Positions 9,456 through 18,259 of a DNA stretch of 62,860 nucleotides are shown here, piece after piece. This stretch comes from Actinomycetota bacterium. Lineage in GTDB: Bacteria > Actinomycetota > Actinomycetes > Streptosporangiales > Streptosporangiaceae. The notes beneath the pieces were generated by a model, which saw only the letters and a program-made list of their open reading frames with translations, made no database searches and was not told the origin of the DNA. The translations under genes were made by a program, and so were the position numbers. Positions within the stretch are counted from its first letter, which is position 1, and each line of letters begins with the position of its first letter. The stretch lies in the NCBI GenBank assembly GCA_027314595.1, contig DAHVAN010000226.1, positions 1-62,860 of the forward strand, read 5' to 3'.

Positions 9456-11084
9456 ATGTCGCTTTCCCGCCGGGTCGCGGTGACCGTGACCGCGCTCGCC
9501 GCGCTGGCCGTGGCCGCCCCCGTGACCGCCTGCTCGTCCGGGCCGCCGGCGTCGGCGGCGTCGTCCTCGCACTCCCCGTCCGCCCAAGGGTCCGCAGGCG
9601 CCTTCGCCGGCGGGGCCTCCGCAGGCGCCCCGGCCGCGGGCAGCCCGGCGATCGTCCCCGGTCACACCAGGCTGGACTGGCACGCGTGCGGCGGCCAGCT
9701 CGGCGGCCTGCAGTGCACGTCGCTGCAGGTCCCGCTCGACTACGCCGACCCGGGCGGCCGCAAGATCGCCATCGCGCTTTCCATGGTGCCCGCGACCGCG
9801 CCGCGGAGCCAGCAGCAGGGCGTGCTGCTCGTCAACCCGGGCGGGCCGGGAGCGTCGGGCCTGTCGCTGGCCGGCGCGGTCGCCGCGGGCCTGACCCCGC
9901 AGGTGGCCGCCGAGTACGACATCGTGGGCTTCGACCCGCGCGGAGTCGGGTCCTCGGTCCCGGCGCTCAGCTGCGACCCCGGCTTCTTCAGCGGGGTCCG
10001 CCCGAACTACATCCCGTCGAGCGCGGCGGCCGAGCAGGTGCTGATCGGGCGGGCGAAGCTGTACGCGGCGGACTGCGAGAAGCGGTTCGGCTGGCTGCTG
10101 CCGTACCTGACGACGGTGAACGTGGCCAGGGATCTCGACAGCATCAGGCAGGCCTTCGGCGTGCAGAAGATCAGCTACTACGCGTTCTCCTACGGCACCT
10201 ACCTCGGCCAGGTGTACGCCACGCTGTTCCCGGCCCGGATCAGGCGGATGGTGCTCGACAGCACCGTGGACCCCACGGGCGTGTGGTACGCGGACAACAT
10301 CGCCCAGGACTACGCGTTCCAGGCGCGCCAGCAGGCGTTCTTCGCGTGGGTGGCCAAGTACCACAGCACGTACCAGCTCGGGTCCACCGCCGCCGCCGTG
10401 TCCCGCGCCTGGTACGAGGCGCGGAACCGGCTGATGGCGCACCCGGTCAGCGGCCCGGACGGCCCGATGATCGGCGAGGACGAGTTCGACGACACGTTCC
10501 TGACAGGCGGCTACGAGGACACCCTGTGGCCTGCCCTGGCCGAGGCGCTCTCGCAGTACCTCAACAACGGGTCCACGAGCGCGCTGGTCGCCCAGTACGA
10601 GCAGAACGGCGTGCAGAACGAGAACGAGTTCGCCATCTACAACGCGGTGCAGTGCGCCGACGTGAACTGGCCGCGGAACTGGGCGAAGTGGCAGTCCGAC
10701 ACCGAGCGGGTCTACCGGACGGCGCCGTTCCAGGCCTGGGACAACGCCTGGTACAACGCGGCGTGCGCGTTCTGGCCGGTGAAAGGGCCGGCGCATCCGC
10801 TGCAGATCAAGGGCGCCGGGCTGCCGCCGATCCTGATGCTGCAGGGCACGCTCGACGCGGCGACCCCGTACGCGGGCGCGCAGGACGCGCACAAGCTGCT
10901 GCCGAGCGCGCGGATGGTGGTCGTCGAGGGCGGCGGGAACCACGGCCAGTCGCTGCAGTACCCCCCGGACGGCTGCGTCCAGAACTACCTGAACGCCTAC
11001 CTGGCCTCCGGCGCGCTGCCGGAGCACCCTGGCCTGGTGAACGCCACGTGTCCCGCGGTCCCCAATCCCACGCCGGGCGGCTGA
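9456..11084 (+). CDS. Secreted alpha/beta hydrolase, tripeptidyl-aminopeptidase (TAP) family
   Basis: A 542-residue exported serine hydrolase. It has an N-terminal basic-hydrophobic signal ending at a lipobox-like VTAC (about residue 26), then a Ser/Gly/Ala-rich linker of about 50 residues. The oxyanion segment is VNPGGPGASG, the nucleophile elbow is AFSYGTYLGQ, the Asp is in LQGTLDAATPY and the His in GGGNHGQS, with the TAP-like C-terminal domain. Such enzymes trim tripeptides from secreted proteins. ATG 9456 is chosen because GGATGGAG precedes it; ATG 9447 is the alternative. The promoter region carries the CGAATTCG array. Confidence 0.9.
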   Translation: MSLSRRVAVTVTALAALAVAAPVTACSSGPPASAASSSHSPSAQGSAGAFAGGASAGAPAAGSPAIVPGHTRLDWHACGGQLGGLQCTSLQVPLDYADPGGRKIAIALSMVPATAPRSQQQGVLLVNPGGPGASGLSLAGAVAAGLTPQVAAEYDIVGFDPRGVGSSVPALSCDPGFFSGVRPNYIPSSAAAEQVLIGRAKLYAADCEKRFGWLLPYLTTVNVARDLDSIRQAFGVQKISYYAFSYGTYLGQVYATLFPARIRRMVLDSTVDPTGVWYADNIAQDYAFQARQQAFFAWVAKYHSTYQLGSTAAAVSRAWYEARNRLMAHPVSGPDGPMIGEDEFDDTFLTGGYEDTLWPALAEALSQYLNNGSTSALVAQYEQNGVQNENEFAIYNAVQCADVNWPRNWAKWQSDTERVYRTAPFQAWDNAWYNAACAFWPVKGPAHPLQIKGAGLPPILMLQGTLDAATPYAGAQDAHKLLPSARMVVVEGGGNHGQSLQYPPDGCVQNYLNAYLASGALPEHPGLVNATCPAVPNPTPGG

Positions 11085-11102
11085 GGCGGCTACTCTGGCA
11101 CT

Positions 11103-11957
11103 ATGTTGCGCGTTAGGCAGCGCTCCGAGCCGGCCCGGCTGCTCGACGACCGGGACCGGTCGGCGGCGCTGGCCATCTGCGACGCGGACCCGGTGGCGAA
11201 CGTGTTCGTCGCGTCGCGGATCCGGAGGCTCGGGCTCGACCCGGGCAGGCTCGGCGCCCAGATGTGGGGCTTTTCCGGCAACGGCCAGCTGACGTCGCTG
11301 TGTTACGCGGGCGCCAACCTGGTCCCCGTCGAGGCCTCGCCGGCCTCGGTCCTCGCGTTCGCCGAGCGCGCGCTGCGCCAGGGCCGCCGGTGCTCCTCGC
11401 TCGTCGGCCCGTCCGCCGTGGTGGCCGCACTGTGGGGGCACCTTCGCCCGCACTGGGGCCCGGCCCGCGACGTGCGCGCCGCGCAGCCGCTGATGGCCAT
11501 CGACGGGCCGCCGCGGGTGGCGCCGGACCCCGCGGTGCGCCAGGTCCGGCTGGACGAGGTGGACGTCCTGATGCCCGCCTGCATCGCCATGTTCACCGAA
11601 GAGGTCGGGGTTTCCCCGCTGGCCGGCGACGGCGGCGCGGCCTACCGGGCCCGGGTCAGCGAGCTTGTCAGGCTGGGGCGGGCTTTCGCCCGCATCGACG
11701 ACGGCCAGGTGGTCTTCAAGGCCGAGGTCGGCGCCGCGACCCCGCAGGCCTGCCAGGTGCAGGGCGTCTGGGTCCGCCCGCAGTTCCGCGGCCGCGGACT
11801 CGCCGCGCCGGGCATGGCCGCCGTGGTGAACGAGGCGCGCCGCGCGATCTCCCCGGTGGTCTCGCTCTACGTCAACGACTTCAACGCCCCGGCGCGCGCC
11901 GCCTACCGTCGCGCCGGCTTCACCGAAGTCGGCGAGTTCATGTCGGTGCTCTTCTGA
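11103..11957 (+). CDS. GNAT-family N-acetyltransferase with N-terminal DUF4081 domain
   Basis: A 284-residue protein. Residues about 1-140 form a DUF4081-type domain (AALAICDADPVANVFVASRI, LVGPSAVVAALWGHL). Residues about 150-284 are a GNAT fold with the acetyl-CoA loop VRPQFRGRGLAAPGMAAVV and a C-terminal YVNDFNAPARAAYRRAGF. A gene of this kind next to ispG is common in actinomycetes; here the DeoR and peptidase genes separate them. It starts 18 bases after the peptidase stop, so the pair may be co-transcribed. The acceptor substrate is unknown. Confidence 0.88.
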   Translation: MLRVRQRSEPARLLDDRDRSAALAICDADPVANVFVASRIRRLGLDPGRLGAQMWGFSGNGQLTSLCYAGANLVPVEASPASVLAFAERALRQGRRCSSLVGPSAVVAALWGHLRPHWGPARDVRAAQPLMAIDGPPRVAPDPAVRQVRLDEVDVLMPACIAMFTEEVGVSPLAGDGGAAYRARVSELVRLGRAFARIDDGQVVFKAEVGAATPQACQVQGVWVRPQFRGRGLAAPGMAAVVNEARRAISPVVSLYVNDFNAPARAAYRRAGFTEVGEFMSVLF

Positions 11958-12465
11958 CCGAGGTTAAGCCGCGGTCGCGGATCTGCCGCAGGCGCCTTAT
12001 GGCCGGCTCGCAGGCCGCGGTGAGCACGGTGAGGTCGCCGGGCGAGATGGTGTCGATGAAGTGCTGCCGGACGCTGTCCCCGTGGAACGGGGCGACCCGC
12101 TCGTTCACCGCCAGGCCGCGCGGCGTGATCACCGCGAACGTGCCGCGCTTGTCGCCGTCGCAGGCGATGCGGCGGACCAGGCCCTTGGCCTCCATCCGGG
12201 CGATCTGGTGGGAGAGCCTGCTGCGCGACTGGGCGGTGAGGTCGGCCAGTTCGGTCATCCGCAGCCGGTCACCTGGCGCTTCTGACAGCTCCACTAGGAT
12301 CTCGTAGTCGTTGGTGGACAGCCCGAACGGATGCAGGTCCCTGTCGAGCTGTCGCATCAGCATCTTCGCCAGCCGGATGTAGGCGCGCCAGGCGTCCTGC
12401 TCGGACCCGGTAAGCCAGCGCGTCCCGGTTAGCTTCTGACCGTCAGCGACGTGCTCCGTCGGCAT
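11938..12465 (-). CDS. MarR-family transcriptional regulator
   Basis: A 175-residue winged-helix regulator. The MarR core runs from RLAKMLMRQLDRDLHPFGLS through RMTELADLTAQSRSRLSHQI (recognition helix) to the wing GLVRRIACDGDKRGTFAVIT, ending in a dimerisation helix. The 3' end overlaps the GNAT gene tail to tail by 20 bases. It is divergent from the acyltransferase gene 78 bases away, a plausible target. Ligand unknown. Confidence 0.92.
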   Translation of the reverse strand: MPTEHVADGQKLTGTRWLTGSEQDAWRAYIRLAKMLMRQLDRDLHPFGLSTNDYEILVELSEAPGDRLRMTELADLTAQSRSRLSHQIARMEAKGLVRRIACDGDKRGTFAVITPRGLAVNERVAPFHGDSVRQHFIDTISPGDLTVLTAACEPAIRRLRQIRDRGLTSVRRAPT

Positions 12466-12543
12466 AGCTAAAACCTACCCTTCCATGGCCTCGTTTTCAT
12501 CAACGCCCTCAGCGGGCGAGTCGCGCGCGGTAGGGTCAGCAGG

Positions 12544-13848
12544 ATGTCCAGCGTCACTTCCGGCCAGCAGACGCCTGTCGCCGCCCAGGCCGGGGCGGAC
12601 CGGGCCACCGCGGCGGCCCCGGCCGCGCGGCTGGCGTGGCTGGACGCGCTGCGCGGGTTCGCGGCGCTCTGCGTGGTCTTCGACCACGGTTCGACGTTCC
12701 TGCTGCTGCCTGTCCGGCATCTCGTGTACCGCTACATCGACCCCGGCCAGTTCGGCGTGTTCGTGTTCTTCCTGGTCAGCGGCTATATCGTGCCCGCGTC
12801 CCTGGAACGCAAGGGGAGCGTCAGGACCTTCTGGATCAGCCGCGCGTTCCGGCTGTACCCGATGTACCTGGTGGCCCTGGCGCTGTCATGGGTGGCCTAC
12901 GCCACCGGCCACGGCACCTTCGGTTACGCCGGACGCTCTCCGGCCACCGCGGCGGCCTCCTGGCTGCTGATGCTGCCGAACGTGCTGAGCGGCCCGAACG
13001 TGCCCAACGTCACGTGGACTTTGTCTTACGAGATGGTGTTCTACCTGCTGATCGCCGCCCTGTTCAGCTGGCGGGCGCACCGGCACAGCGGCGCGTACGC
13101 GATCGCCTTCGCGGTCGGCGCGGTCGCGCTCGGCGGCATCGCGCCGATGGGCGCGCTGCAGCACTGGGGAGGCCACGGCGGGCCGAGCCAGCTGACCGTC
13201 GACCTGACGGCCGACGCGCTGATCATCGCCGGGATCGCGCTGGCGCTCGCCGGGCAGGGCCTGGCGGGCAGGATCGGCGCGTCGGTGGCCGCGCTCACCG
13301 GGCTGACCCTGCTGACCGTCAACCAGGGCTACCCCTACCCGTGGAGCGGGCTGACGATCCTCGCCCTGATGTTCACCGGCACGCTGGTCTACCGCGCCGA
13401 GCAAGGCCAGGCCGGAAAGCTCGCCGCGGCCTGGATGGCGGGCGCGGTGCTGGCGCTGACGGTCCTGGCGGGCGTGTGGCACGGCACGCAGGACGGCCAC
13501 GGCGACCAGTGGGTTGTCGAATGGGTCACCTCGATCGCGGCGGCGGCCGCCGTGTTCGGCCTCGGCCTGGCCGCGCGCAACCGCAGGATCCCGCGCTTCG
13601 CCGCCTGGCTCGGCATGATCAGCTACTCCGTGTACCTGCTGCACCCGCTGGTCTTCCCCGGCTTCCGCACCTTCCCCGCGCTGGCCCGCAACTTCGGCAT
13701 GCCGGCGCAGATCCTGCTCGCCGCGGCGCTCCTCGGGCTGGTCATCGCCGCCAGCGCGGTCACCTATCACGCGGTGGAGCAGCCGATGCAGCGCCTCGGC
13801 CGCCGGGTGGCACGGGGGCGCCGGGCAGCCGCCACGGCCCGTTCCTGA
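12544..13848 (+). CDS. Acyltransferase family 3 (OafA/YrhL-like) membrane protein
   Basis: A 434-residue integral membrane acyltransferase with about ten hydrophobic segments. The signature starts RLAWLDALRGFAALCVVFDH, whose His is the family catalytic residue, and continues with VFFLVSGYIVPASLERKGS and ISRAFRLYPMYLVAL. C-terminal segments include YSVYLLHPLVFP. Members transfer acetyl or other acyl groups to exopolysaccharide, peptidoglycan or antibiotics. It is divergent from the MarR gene. The 3' 89 bases overlap the LysR-family gene on the other strand. Confidence 0.9.
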   Translation: MSSVTSGQQTPVAAQAGADRATAAAPAARLAWLDALRGFAALCVVFDHGSTFLLLPVRHLVYRYIDPGQFGVFVFFLVSGYIVPASLERKGSVRTFWISRAFRLYPMYLVALALSWVAYATGHGTFGYAGRSPATAAASWLLMLPNVLSGPNVPNVTWTLSYEMVFYLLIAALFSWRAHRHSGAYAIAFAVGAVALGGIAPMGALQHWGGHGGPSQLTVDLTADALIIAGIALALAGQGLAGRIGASVAALTGLTLLTVNQGYPYPWSGLTILALMFTGTLVYRAEQGQAGKLAAAWMAGAVLALTVLAGVWHGTQDGHGDQWVVEWVTSIAAAAAVFGLGLAARNRRIPRFAAWLGMISYSVYLLHPLVFPGFRTFPALARNFGMPAQILLAAALLGLVIAASAVTYHAVEQPMQRLGRRVARGRRAAATARS

Positions 13849-14818
13849 TAGATAAAGACGGTACCGGCTGCGGCGCGGGCGCTTCACCGAGGCTGCTCCT
13901 GAGCACGTCGAGGAGCAGCGCGGTGGCCGGCGGGTCCGGCGGCTCGCCGTAGCGGACCGCCACCACGCTGCGCCTGGTGCCGCGCAGCCGCACCGTGCGC
14001 ACGCCCGGGTTGCGGGCCGCGCGCAGCGCGAGCGCGGGCAGCAGCGCCACGCCGAGGCCGGCCGCGACAAGCGCCTGCACCGCGACGAAGTCGTCGGTGG
14101 TGAACGCGATCCGCGGCGTGAACCCCGCCGCCGTGCACTGCCTGAGCAGGTGCTCACGGCACCGGTCGCAGCCGGCGATCCAGCGCTGGCCGGAGAACCG
14201 AGCCAGGTCCGCGGGCCGCACCTCGGTCACCGCGGGCGCGAGCAGCGGCTCGCCGCCGCGCGACGGCGCCTGCGCGAGGATGAGCTCCACCGGCTCGCTG
14301 AGCAGCACCTGCTCGCGGATGTCGGGGTTCTCCCCGGCCGCGGGGAGGTCGATGTCGCCTTCCGGCTCGTGCCTGAAGATCAGCGCGACGTCCACGTACC
14401 CGGCGCGCAGCATGCGCAGCGCCTCTGGCGGTTCGGCCTCGGTCAGCCGCAGGTCCACGCTGGGGTGCTGGGCGTGCAGCATGGCCGCGGCGGCCGGCAC
14501 GATCGCGGCGAGGGCGGACGGGAACGCGGCCAGCCGCAGCCGCCCGGTGCGCAGGCCGCTGTAGACCGCGAGCTCGTTCTCGGCGGCGTCGAGGCGGCCG
14601 ATGACTTCGGCGGCGCGCTCGGCGAGCAGCCGTCCGGCGTCGGTGAGCCTGATGCCGCGCCCGGCACGCTGGACGAGCTTGGTGCCGGTCTCCGCCTCCA
14701 GCCGGGCGAGGTGGTGGCTGACCGACGGCTGCGCGTAGTTCAGGGCATGCGCCGCCGCCGTCACCGAGCCGTGCCGGGCAACGGCGACGAGCACCCGGAG
14801 CCGGGTAACGTCCAGCAT
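13760..14818 (-). CDS. LysR-family transcriptional regulator
   Basis: A 352-residue regulator. The N-terminal winged helix (LDVTRLRVLVAVARHGSVTA, NYAQPSVSHHLARLEAETG) is followed by a LysR substrate domain from about residue 90. The start is set at MLDVTRLRV because the upstream in-frame 18 codons are not family-like. The C-terminus has about 40 extra Pro/Gly/Arg-rich residues and runs antisense 89 bases into the acyltransferase gene. Such a tail is unusual and suggests loss of an earlier stop. Upstream lies a decayed MMPL transporter remnant. Confidence 0.9.
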   Translation of the reverse strand: MLDVTRLRVLVAVARHGSVTAAAHALNYAQPSVSHHLARLEAETGTKLVQRAGRGIRLTDAGRLLAERAAEVIGRLDAAENELAVYSGLRTGRLRLAAFPSALAAIVPAAAAMLHAQHPSVDLRLTEAEPPEALRMLRAGYVDVALIFRHEPEGDIDLPAAGENPDIREQVLLSEPVELILAQAPSRGGEPLLAPAVTEVRPADLARFSGQRWIAGCDRCREHLLRQCTAAGFTPRIAFTTDDFVAVQALVAAGLGVALLPALALRAARNPGVRTVRLRGTRRSVVAVRYGEPPDPPATALLLDVLRSSLGEAPAPQPVPSLSIRNGPWRLPGAPVPPGGRGAASAAPPRDR

Positions 14819-14825
14819 GACCTGA

Positions 14826-15240
14826 CTATAGGCCGTATTTATCTGTTCGCCCAGGTGCCGGTAACCCGCCAATTCGTGCAGGTGGCGTCGCTGTGGGCGC
14901 GGTCGGGCGGGCGCGCCGCGGCGGGACCGCCAGCACCGTGGCCAGCACCGGCGGCAGCCACCAGCTCGCCGTCCCGAGCAGTTCCATCACCGCGGGGACG
15001 AGCACCAGCCTGACCACGGTCGCGTCGATGGGAGCGACGGCCGCCACCCCCGGCGTGCGCGCCAGCGCGGTCTCGATGGCGCCGGCGTTCGCGGCCGTAC
15101 GGCGTCTCCGCGAGGTCGACCACGTCGCCGCCGAGGCTGAACGTGACCCCGTTCCCGCTGGCCCGCGCGGCGTCGTTCATCAGCGTCCGCGCCTCGCCGC
15201 CCGAGATGGCGCTGCCCTGCACGCTGACGATTTCGCCTCA
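14826..15240 (-). pseudogene. Remnant of an MMPL/RND-type transporter gene
   Basis: Two reading frames together resemble MMPL-family transporters. At 15240 to about 15100 one frame reads VSVQGSAISGGEARTL and GVTFSLGGDVVDLAETPYG. A neighbouring frame then continues AIETALARTPGVAAVAP and jumps to the C-terminal IDATVVRLVLVPAVMELLG and WWLPPVL, ending at 14826. At least one frameshift and large internal deletions removed nearly all membrane segments, so no functional pump can be made. The remnant ends 8 bases from the LysR start codon; the LysR regulator may once have controlled it. Confidence 0.75.
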
Positions 15241-15547
15241 TGCCCCAAGCCTGGCCGGCGCGGCCGCCCCGCCGCGTCGTCCGCGGGGAGAAACCTGGCG
15301 GCGGGCGCGTACTCACCCGTCGTACTCCGCCGGCAGTACGACCAGACCCACAGTGAGTCGTTATCATCACGAGACACTCGATATCGGCCGCCAGCGTAAA
15401 CCTGGCGCGAAGGCGGGGCGTCCTACATCATGAGGCTCGGTGAAAGCGGGACACCGAGCCTCAACCTTTGCCCCGCGGCCTCGTGCCCCCGCGTCCTTTG
15501 GCCCGCGGCAGGCGGCGCGCTCGCGCGGGTGCCATGATGGTGAGCCG
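15241..15547. other. Intergenic region upstream of Lrp gene
   Basis: 307 bases without a convincing gene. It may include the lost 5' end of the MMPL remnant on the minus strand, but no family motif is visible. It carries the 12-base inverted repeat at 15431-15463 described separately. Confidence 0.5.
15431..15463. terminator. 12-bp perfect inverted repeat (hairpin)
   Basis: TGAGGCTCGGTG at 15431-15442 and its exact complement at 15452-15463, separated by 9 bases (AAAGCGGGA). The sequence TCAACCTTTG follows on the plus strand. It could be a factor-independent terminator or a binding site for the Lrp-type regulator that starts 85 bases downstream. There is no long T tract. Confidence 0.5.
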
Positions 15548-16012
15548 ATGAGCCTGGATGACATCGACGCGCGGATCATCACCGCGCTGATCAGGGATGC
15601 CCGCGCCAGCTACGCGGCGATCGGGAACGAGGTCGGGCTGTCCGCTCCCGCGGTGAAACGGCGGGTCGACAGGCTGCGGGCCTCCGGCGCGATCACCGGA
15701 TTCTCCGCGCGGGTCGATCCGGCAGCCCTCGGCTGGACGACCGAGGCGTACGTGGAACTGTTCTGCGGCGGGCGCACCTCTCCCGACGAGATCGCCGCCG
15801 CGGTGCGGCGGTACCCGGAGGTGGTGGACGCGTGCACCGTGACCGGCGAGGCGGACGCTCTCGTGCACATCCGGGCCGCCGATGTGAGACATTTCGAACG
15901 GGTCATGGAGCGGATCGGCGCCGAGCCGTTCGTGCAGCGCACGCGGAGCGTGATCGTGCTGTCCAGGCTGGTCGAACGAGCCGACTCGTTCGCCCCCTCT
16001 GAGCACGCATAA
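15548..16012 (+). CDS. Lrp/AsnC-family transcriptional regulator
   Basis: A 154-residue feast/famine regulator. The N-terminal AsnC helix-turn-helix is LDDIDARIITALIRDARASY to VGLSAPAVKRRVDRLRASG. The C-terminal ligand-binding RAM/AsnC domain contains VVDACTVTGEADALVHI. The ATG at 15548 fits the family N-terminus; longer upstream reading in frame is not homologous. Ligands of this family are amino acids. The neighbouring small membrane-protein gene starts 19 bases downstream. Confidence 0.93.
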   Translation: MSLDDIDARIITALIRDARASYAAIGNEVGLSAPAVKRRVDRLRASGAITGFSARVDPAALGWTTEAYVELFCGGRTSPDEIAAAVRRYPEVVDACTVTGEADALVHIRAADVRHFERVMERIGAEPFVQRTRSVIVLSRLVERADSFAPSEHA

Positions 16013-16031
16013 CAGACTAAAGTCTCGTGTC

Positions 16032-16220
16032 ATGGCAGACTTTGACGATGACCTGAGCGCGAGCACCGCACGTTTCCAGGCGTTCGCGGCAGCCAAGGAC
16101 GAGGACCTGCCGGCGCCGTGGAAGATGCGGGCCCCCAGGTCCAAGATCGGGATCATGGCCGTCGTGGTGGTCATCGTCGCGGTGATCGCCGCGGTCGCGG
16201 CCCGCCTGCTTCTGGGCTGA
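16032..16220 (+). CDS. Small single-pass membrane protein, hypothetical
   Basis: A 62-residue protein. An acidic N-terminus (FDDDLSAS) precedes a short basic stretch (KMRAPRSK) and one C-terminal transmembrane helix of about 20 residues rich in Val/Ala. It resembles tail-anchored small membrane proteins; the name of any family is not recognised. No Shine-Dalgarno sequence precedes the ATG. A TAAAGT box ends 8 bases upstream, so a leaderless transcript is possible (inference). Confidence 0.7.
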   Translation: MADFDDDLSASTARFQAFAAAKDEDLPAPWKMRAPRSKIGIMAVVVVIVAVIAAVAARLLLG

Positions 16221-16237
16221 GCAGCCCCGCGGGACCG

Positions 16238-17260
16238 CTAGTCGTCCGGCGGGAATTCGGCTGAGCCGCGCGGGATCAGGACCACCGGGAGCTCGACACG
16301 GCGGGCGGGTCCCTGCTCGCCCTCGACCCGGCGGAGGAGAAGCTCGCCCGCCGTCCGGCCTATCCCGGCAGGGTCGTAGCTCACCACGGTGATCCCCGGC
16401 GAGACGAGGTCGGCCAGTTCGAAGTCACCGAATCCGACGACCGCGATGCGCCGTGTCCGTCCCCGCGCGGTGAGCGCGTGCCGCGCGGCGGCGAGCGCCC
16501 GCAGCACGCGCGCGGTGTGCTCCCGGCTGCCGCAGAACACCGCGGTCACCGGGGATTCGAGCAGGCGCTGCGGGGCCAGCGTCGTCCAGGCCGCGTCCAC
16601 CGGCAGTCCGGCTGCCGCCATCGCCTCGGTGTAGCCCCCAAGCAGCTGCCGGGACCGGTACCCGGCGAGGCTGGCGTCCAGGTAGCCGATCCGCCGGTGG
16701 CCCTGCGCGATCAGGTGCGCCACCGCCGCCTTCGCCCCGCCGCGCTCGTCCGCGAGCACGACGTCCGTGCCGGCCAGTCCGGCCGGGCGCATGATGAAGA
16801 CCGCCGACACGCCCGCCTCGATCTCCGGCGCCAGGTACTCGTGGTCACCGGAGGCCGGGGCCATCATCAGCCCGTCGACCCGGCGCGCGCACAGCGTGAG
16901 GGCGAGCCCCTCCTCCCGCCCCGGGTCGCCGTCCGTCGAGCCGGCGAAGACCAGGAACCCGTGGTCGCGTGCCACCTCCTCCATGCCGCGGTACACCGCG
17001 GCATTTTCGGGGTCCGCGCAGTTGTCGGTGATGAAGCCGAGCGTCGCGGTCCGGCCCTTGCGAAGCAGCCGGGCGCTCTCGTTCCGCCGGAAGCCCAGGT
17101 CCGCGATCGCGCCGAGCACGCGCTTGGTCGTCTCCGGCGTCACGCCAGGCTCCCCGTTCACTACCCGTGACACAGTCTTCAGCGCGACGCCGGCCCGGGA
17201 CGCGACGTCCTTCATCGTCGGCCTGGTCATAGCGCGCACCGCGTGTACCTGATTGTTCAT
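16238..17260 (-). CDS. LacI-family transcriptional regulator
   Basis: A 340-residue repressor. The LacI helix-turn-helix and hinge are complete (MKDVASRAGVALKTVSRVVN, then GEPGVTPETTKRV), followed by a periplasmic-binding-type effector domain starting TLGFITDNCADPENA. GGGGGAG before the ATG at 17260 supports the start. No adjacent sugar operon is intact. An inverted repeat at 17451-17472, just before the disrupted secreted-protein gene, is a candidate operator. Confidence 0.93.
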   Translation of the reverse strand: MNNQVHAVRAMTRPTMKDVASRAGVALKTVSRVVNGEPGVTPETTKRVLGAIADLGFRRNESARLLRKGRTATLGFITDNCADPENAAVYRGMEEVARDHGFLVFAGSTDGDPGREEGLALTLCARRVDGLMMAPASGDHEYLAPEIEAGVSAVFIMRPAGLAGTDVVLADERGGAKAAVAHLIAQGHRRIGYLDASLAGYRSRQLLGGYTEAMAAAGLPVDAAWTTLAPQRLLESPVTAVFCGSREHTARVLRALAAARHALTARGRTRRIAVVGFGDFELADLVSPGITVVSYDPAGIGRTAGELLLRRVEGEQGPARRVELPVVLIPRGSAEFPPDD

Positions 17261-17319
17261 CGCTCCCCCCGTATGCAGTCTGCTCAGCTACGGCCCCGCA
17301 GACACCTCCCGACGCCGTG

Positions 17320-17358
17320 CGAACCACCAGCTCGTGCCGCGTTCTGGGCCAGATGCGC
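17320..17358. repeat. Dispersed 39-bp repeat, copy 1
   Basis: 37 of 39 bases match 35681-35719; the last 29 bases, from GCTCGTGCCGCG to CCAGATGCGC, are identical. TGGGCCAGATGCGCAGC (17345-17361) occurs exactly again at 35737-35753. Both copies are intergenic and in the same orientation. No coding function is apparent. Confidence 0.8.
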
Positions 17359-17450
17359 AGCGCAGGGGGCGAGACCGGTGATCCGCGGCGTCATGTCATG
17401 TTTTTGGCAATAGCGGATATTCGCGCTGATCGTTAGCGTCGGTGATGGAG

Positions 17451-17472
17451 TGGTTTCCAGCGGCGGAAACCA
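17451..17472. promoter_or_regulatory. Candidate operator TGGTTTCC-N6-GGAAACCA
   Basis: A perfect 8-base inverted repeat with 6-base spacer, centred 33 bases upstream of the start codon of the disrupted secreted-protein gene and near the LacI-family gene. Size and symmetry suit a LacI-family operator, although the classic central CG is absent. The link to that regulator is inference. Confidence 0.45.
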
Positions 17473-17494
17473 TCTGGGGAAGGGCCCGACGTTG

Positions 17495-18217
17495 ATGCGA
17501 ACGGGGCGTATCTGGCGGCTTGCGGCCGCCGCGGTGGTGATGACCACTGGTGCGACGGTCGCCAGTGTGCCTGCGGTCGGCGCATCAGCCCCGGCCGCCT
17601 CATGGAGTACGCAGCCGCTGCCCGGCGCGGTTATCGTCGCCCTCGCCGCGGATGTCGCGCACGGCGAGATTCCGTGGACGCGGCCGTGCGCGCAGCCGGG
17701 CGCCATGCGCTGCGTGCCGTGCCGGTCCCGTGCGTGTGGTCCCCACGGATGGCGTCGGCTATCAGGGCCAGGGGGGCACCACCCCTGACCTGGCGGCCGG
17801 ACCCGGCGGCAAGGTCTGGCTCGTCGCGCGGAACCCGCACACCCAGGCATACCTGCTCCAGGCGGTGAACCCCGCCACCGACGCGATCGTGATCCGCTAC
17901 ACGCCAGCGACCAAGAGGCTGACGGAGTTCGGCACGCCGAAAGCGTGCAACGGAACGGGGACGGCGCGGAGGCGCTGCTCGCGAACGCGCACCAGTACGA
18001 GGGGTACAACATGTACATGGTGCTGCAGCCGACGATGGCCGCCGACGGCGCGGTCTGGCAACTGGTGGACGTCGCCGCGCTGGAACCGTCAGGCGGGCAG
18101 TATTACTTCGAGGTCACCCCGGCGGGGCGGACCAAGGTCTACAAGCTCGTCATCCCGAAGTTATGCGGCCGCCCGTGCCGGAAGGCGCGCGGTAGCCATC
18201 CCGTCATGACCGGGTGA
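17495..18217 (+). pseudogene. Frameshifted gene for a secreted protein
   Basis: It starts with a convincing signal peptide (MRTGRIWRLAAAAVVMTTGA, then VGASAPAA) after GGGGAAGGG. The protein continues only by changing frame twice. Near 17710-17745 it passes to a frame reading VGYQGQGGTTPDLAAGPGGK and LQAVNPATDAIVIRYTP. Near 17950-17985 it passes to one reading HQYEGYNMYMVLQP, DGAVWQLVDVAALEPSGGQ and VTPAGRTKVYKLVIP, ending at 18217. The joined product would be about 240 residues and may be a beta-propeller-like or lyase-like secreted protein; no family is recognised. Either a real pseudogene or two sequencing errors. Confidence 0.65.
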
Positions 18218-18259
18218 ATCGGCACCGCCCGCGCCAGCCTCCTCGCGCGGACCGCGATA

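Noticed and set aside
9183-11453. A 756-codon minus-strand frame opposite the secreted peptidase
   Set aside because: Shadow frame; the plus-strand product has a signal peptide and a full catalytic triad.
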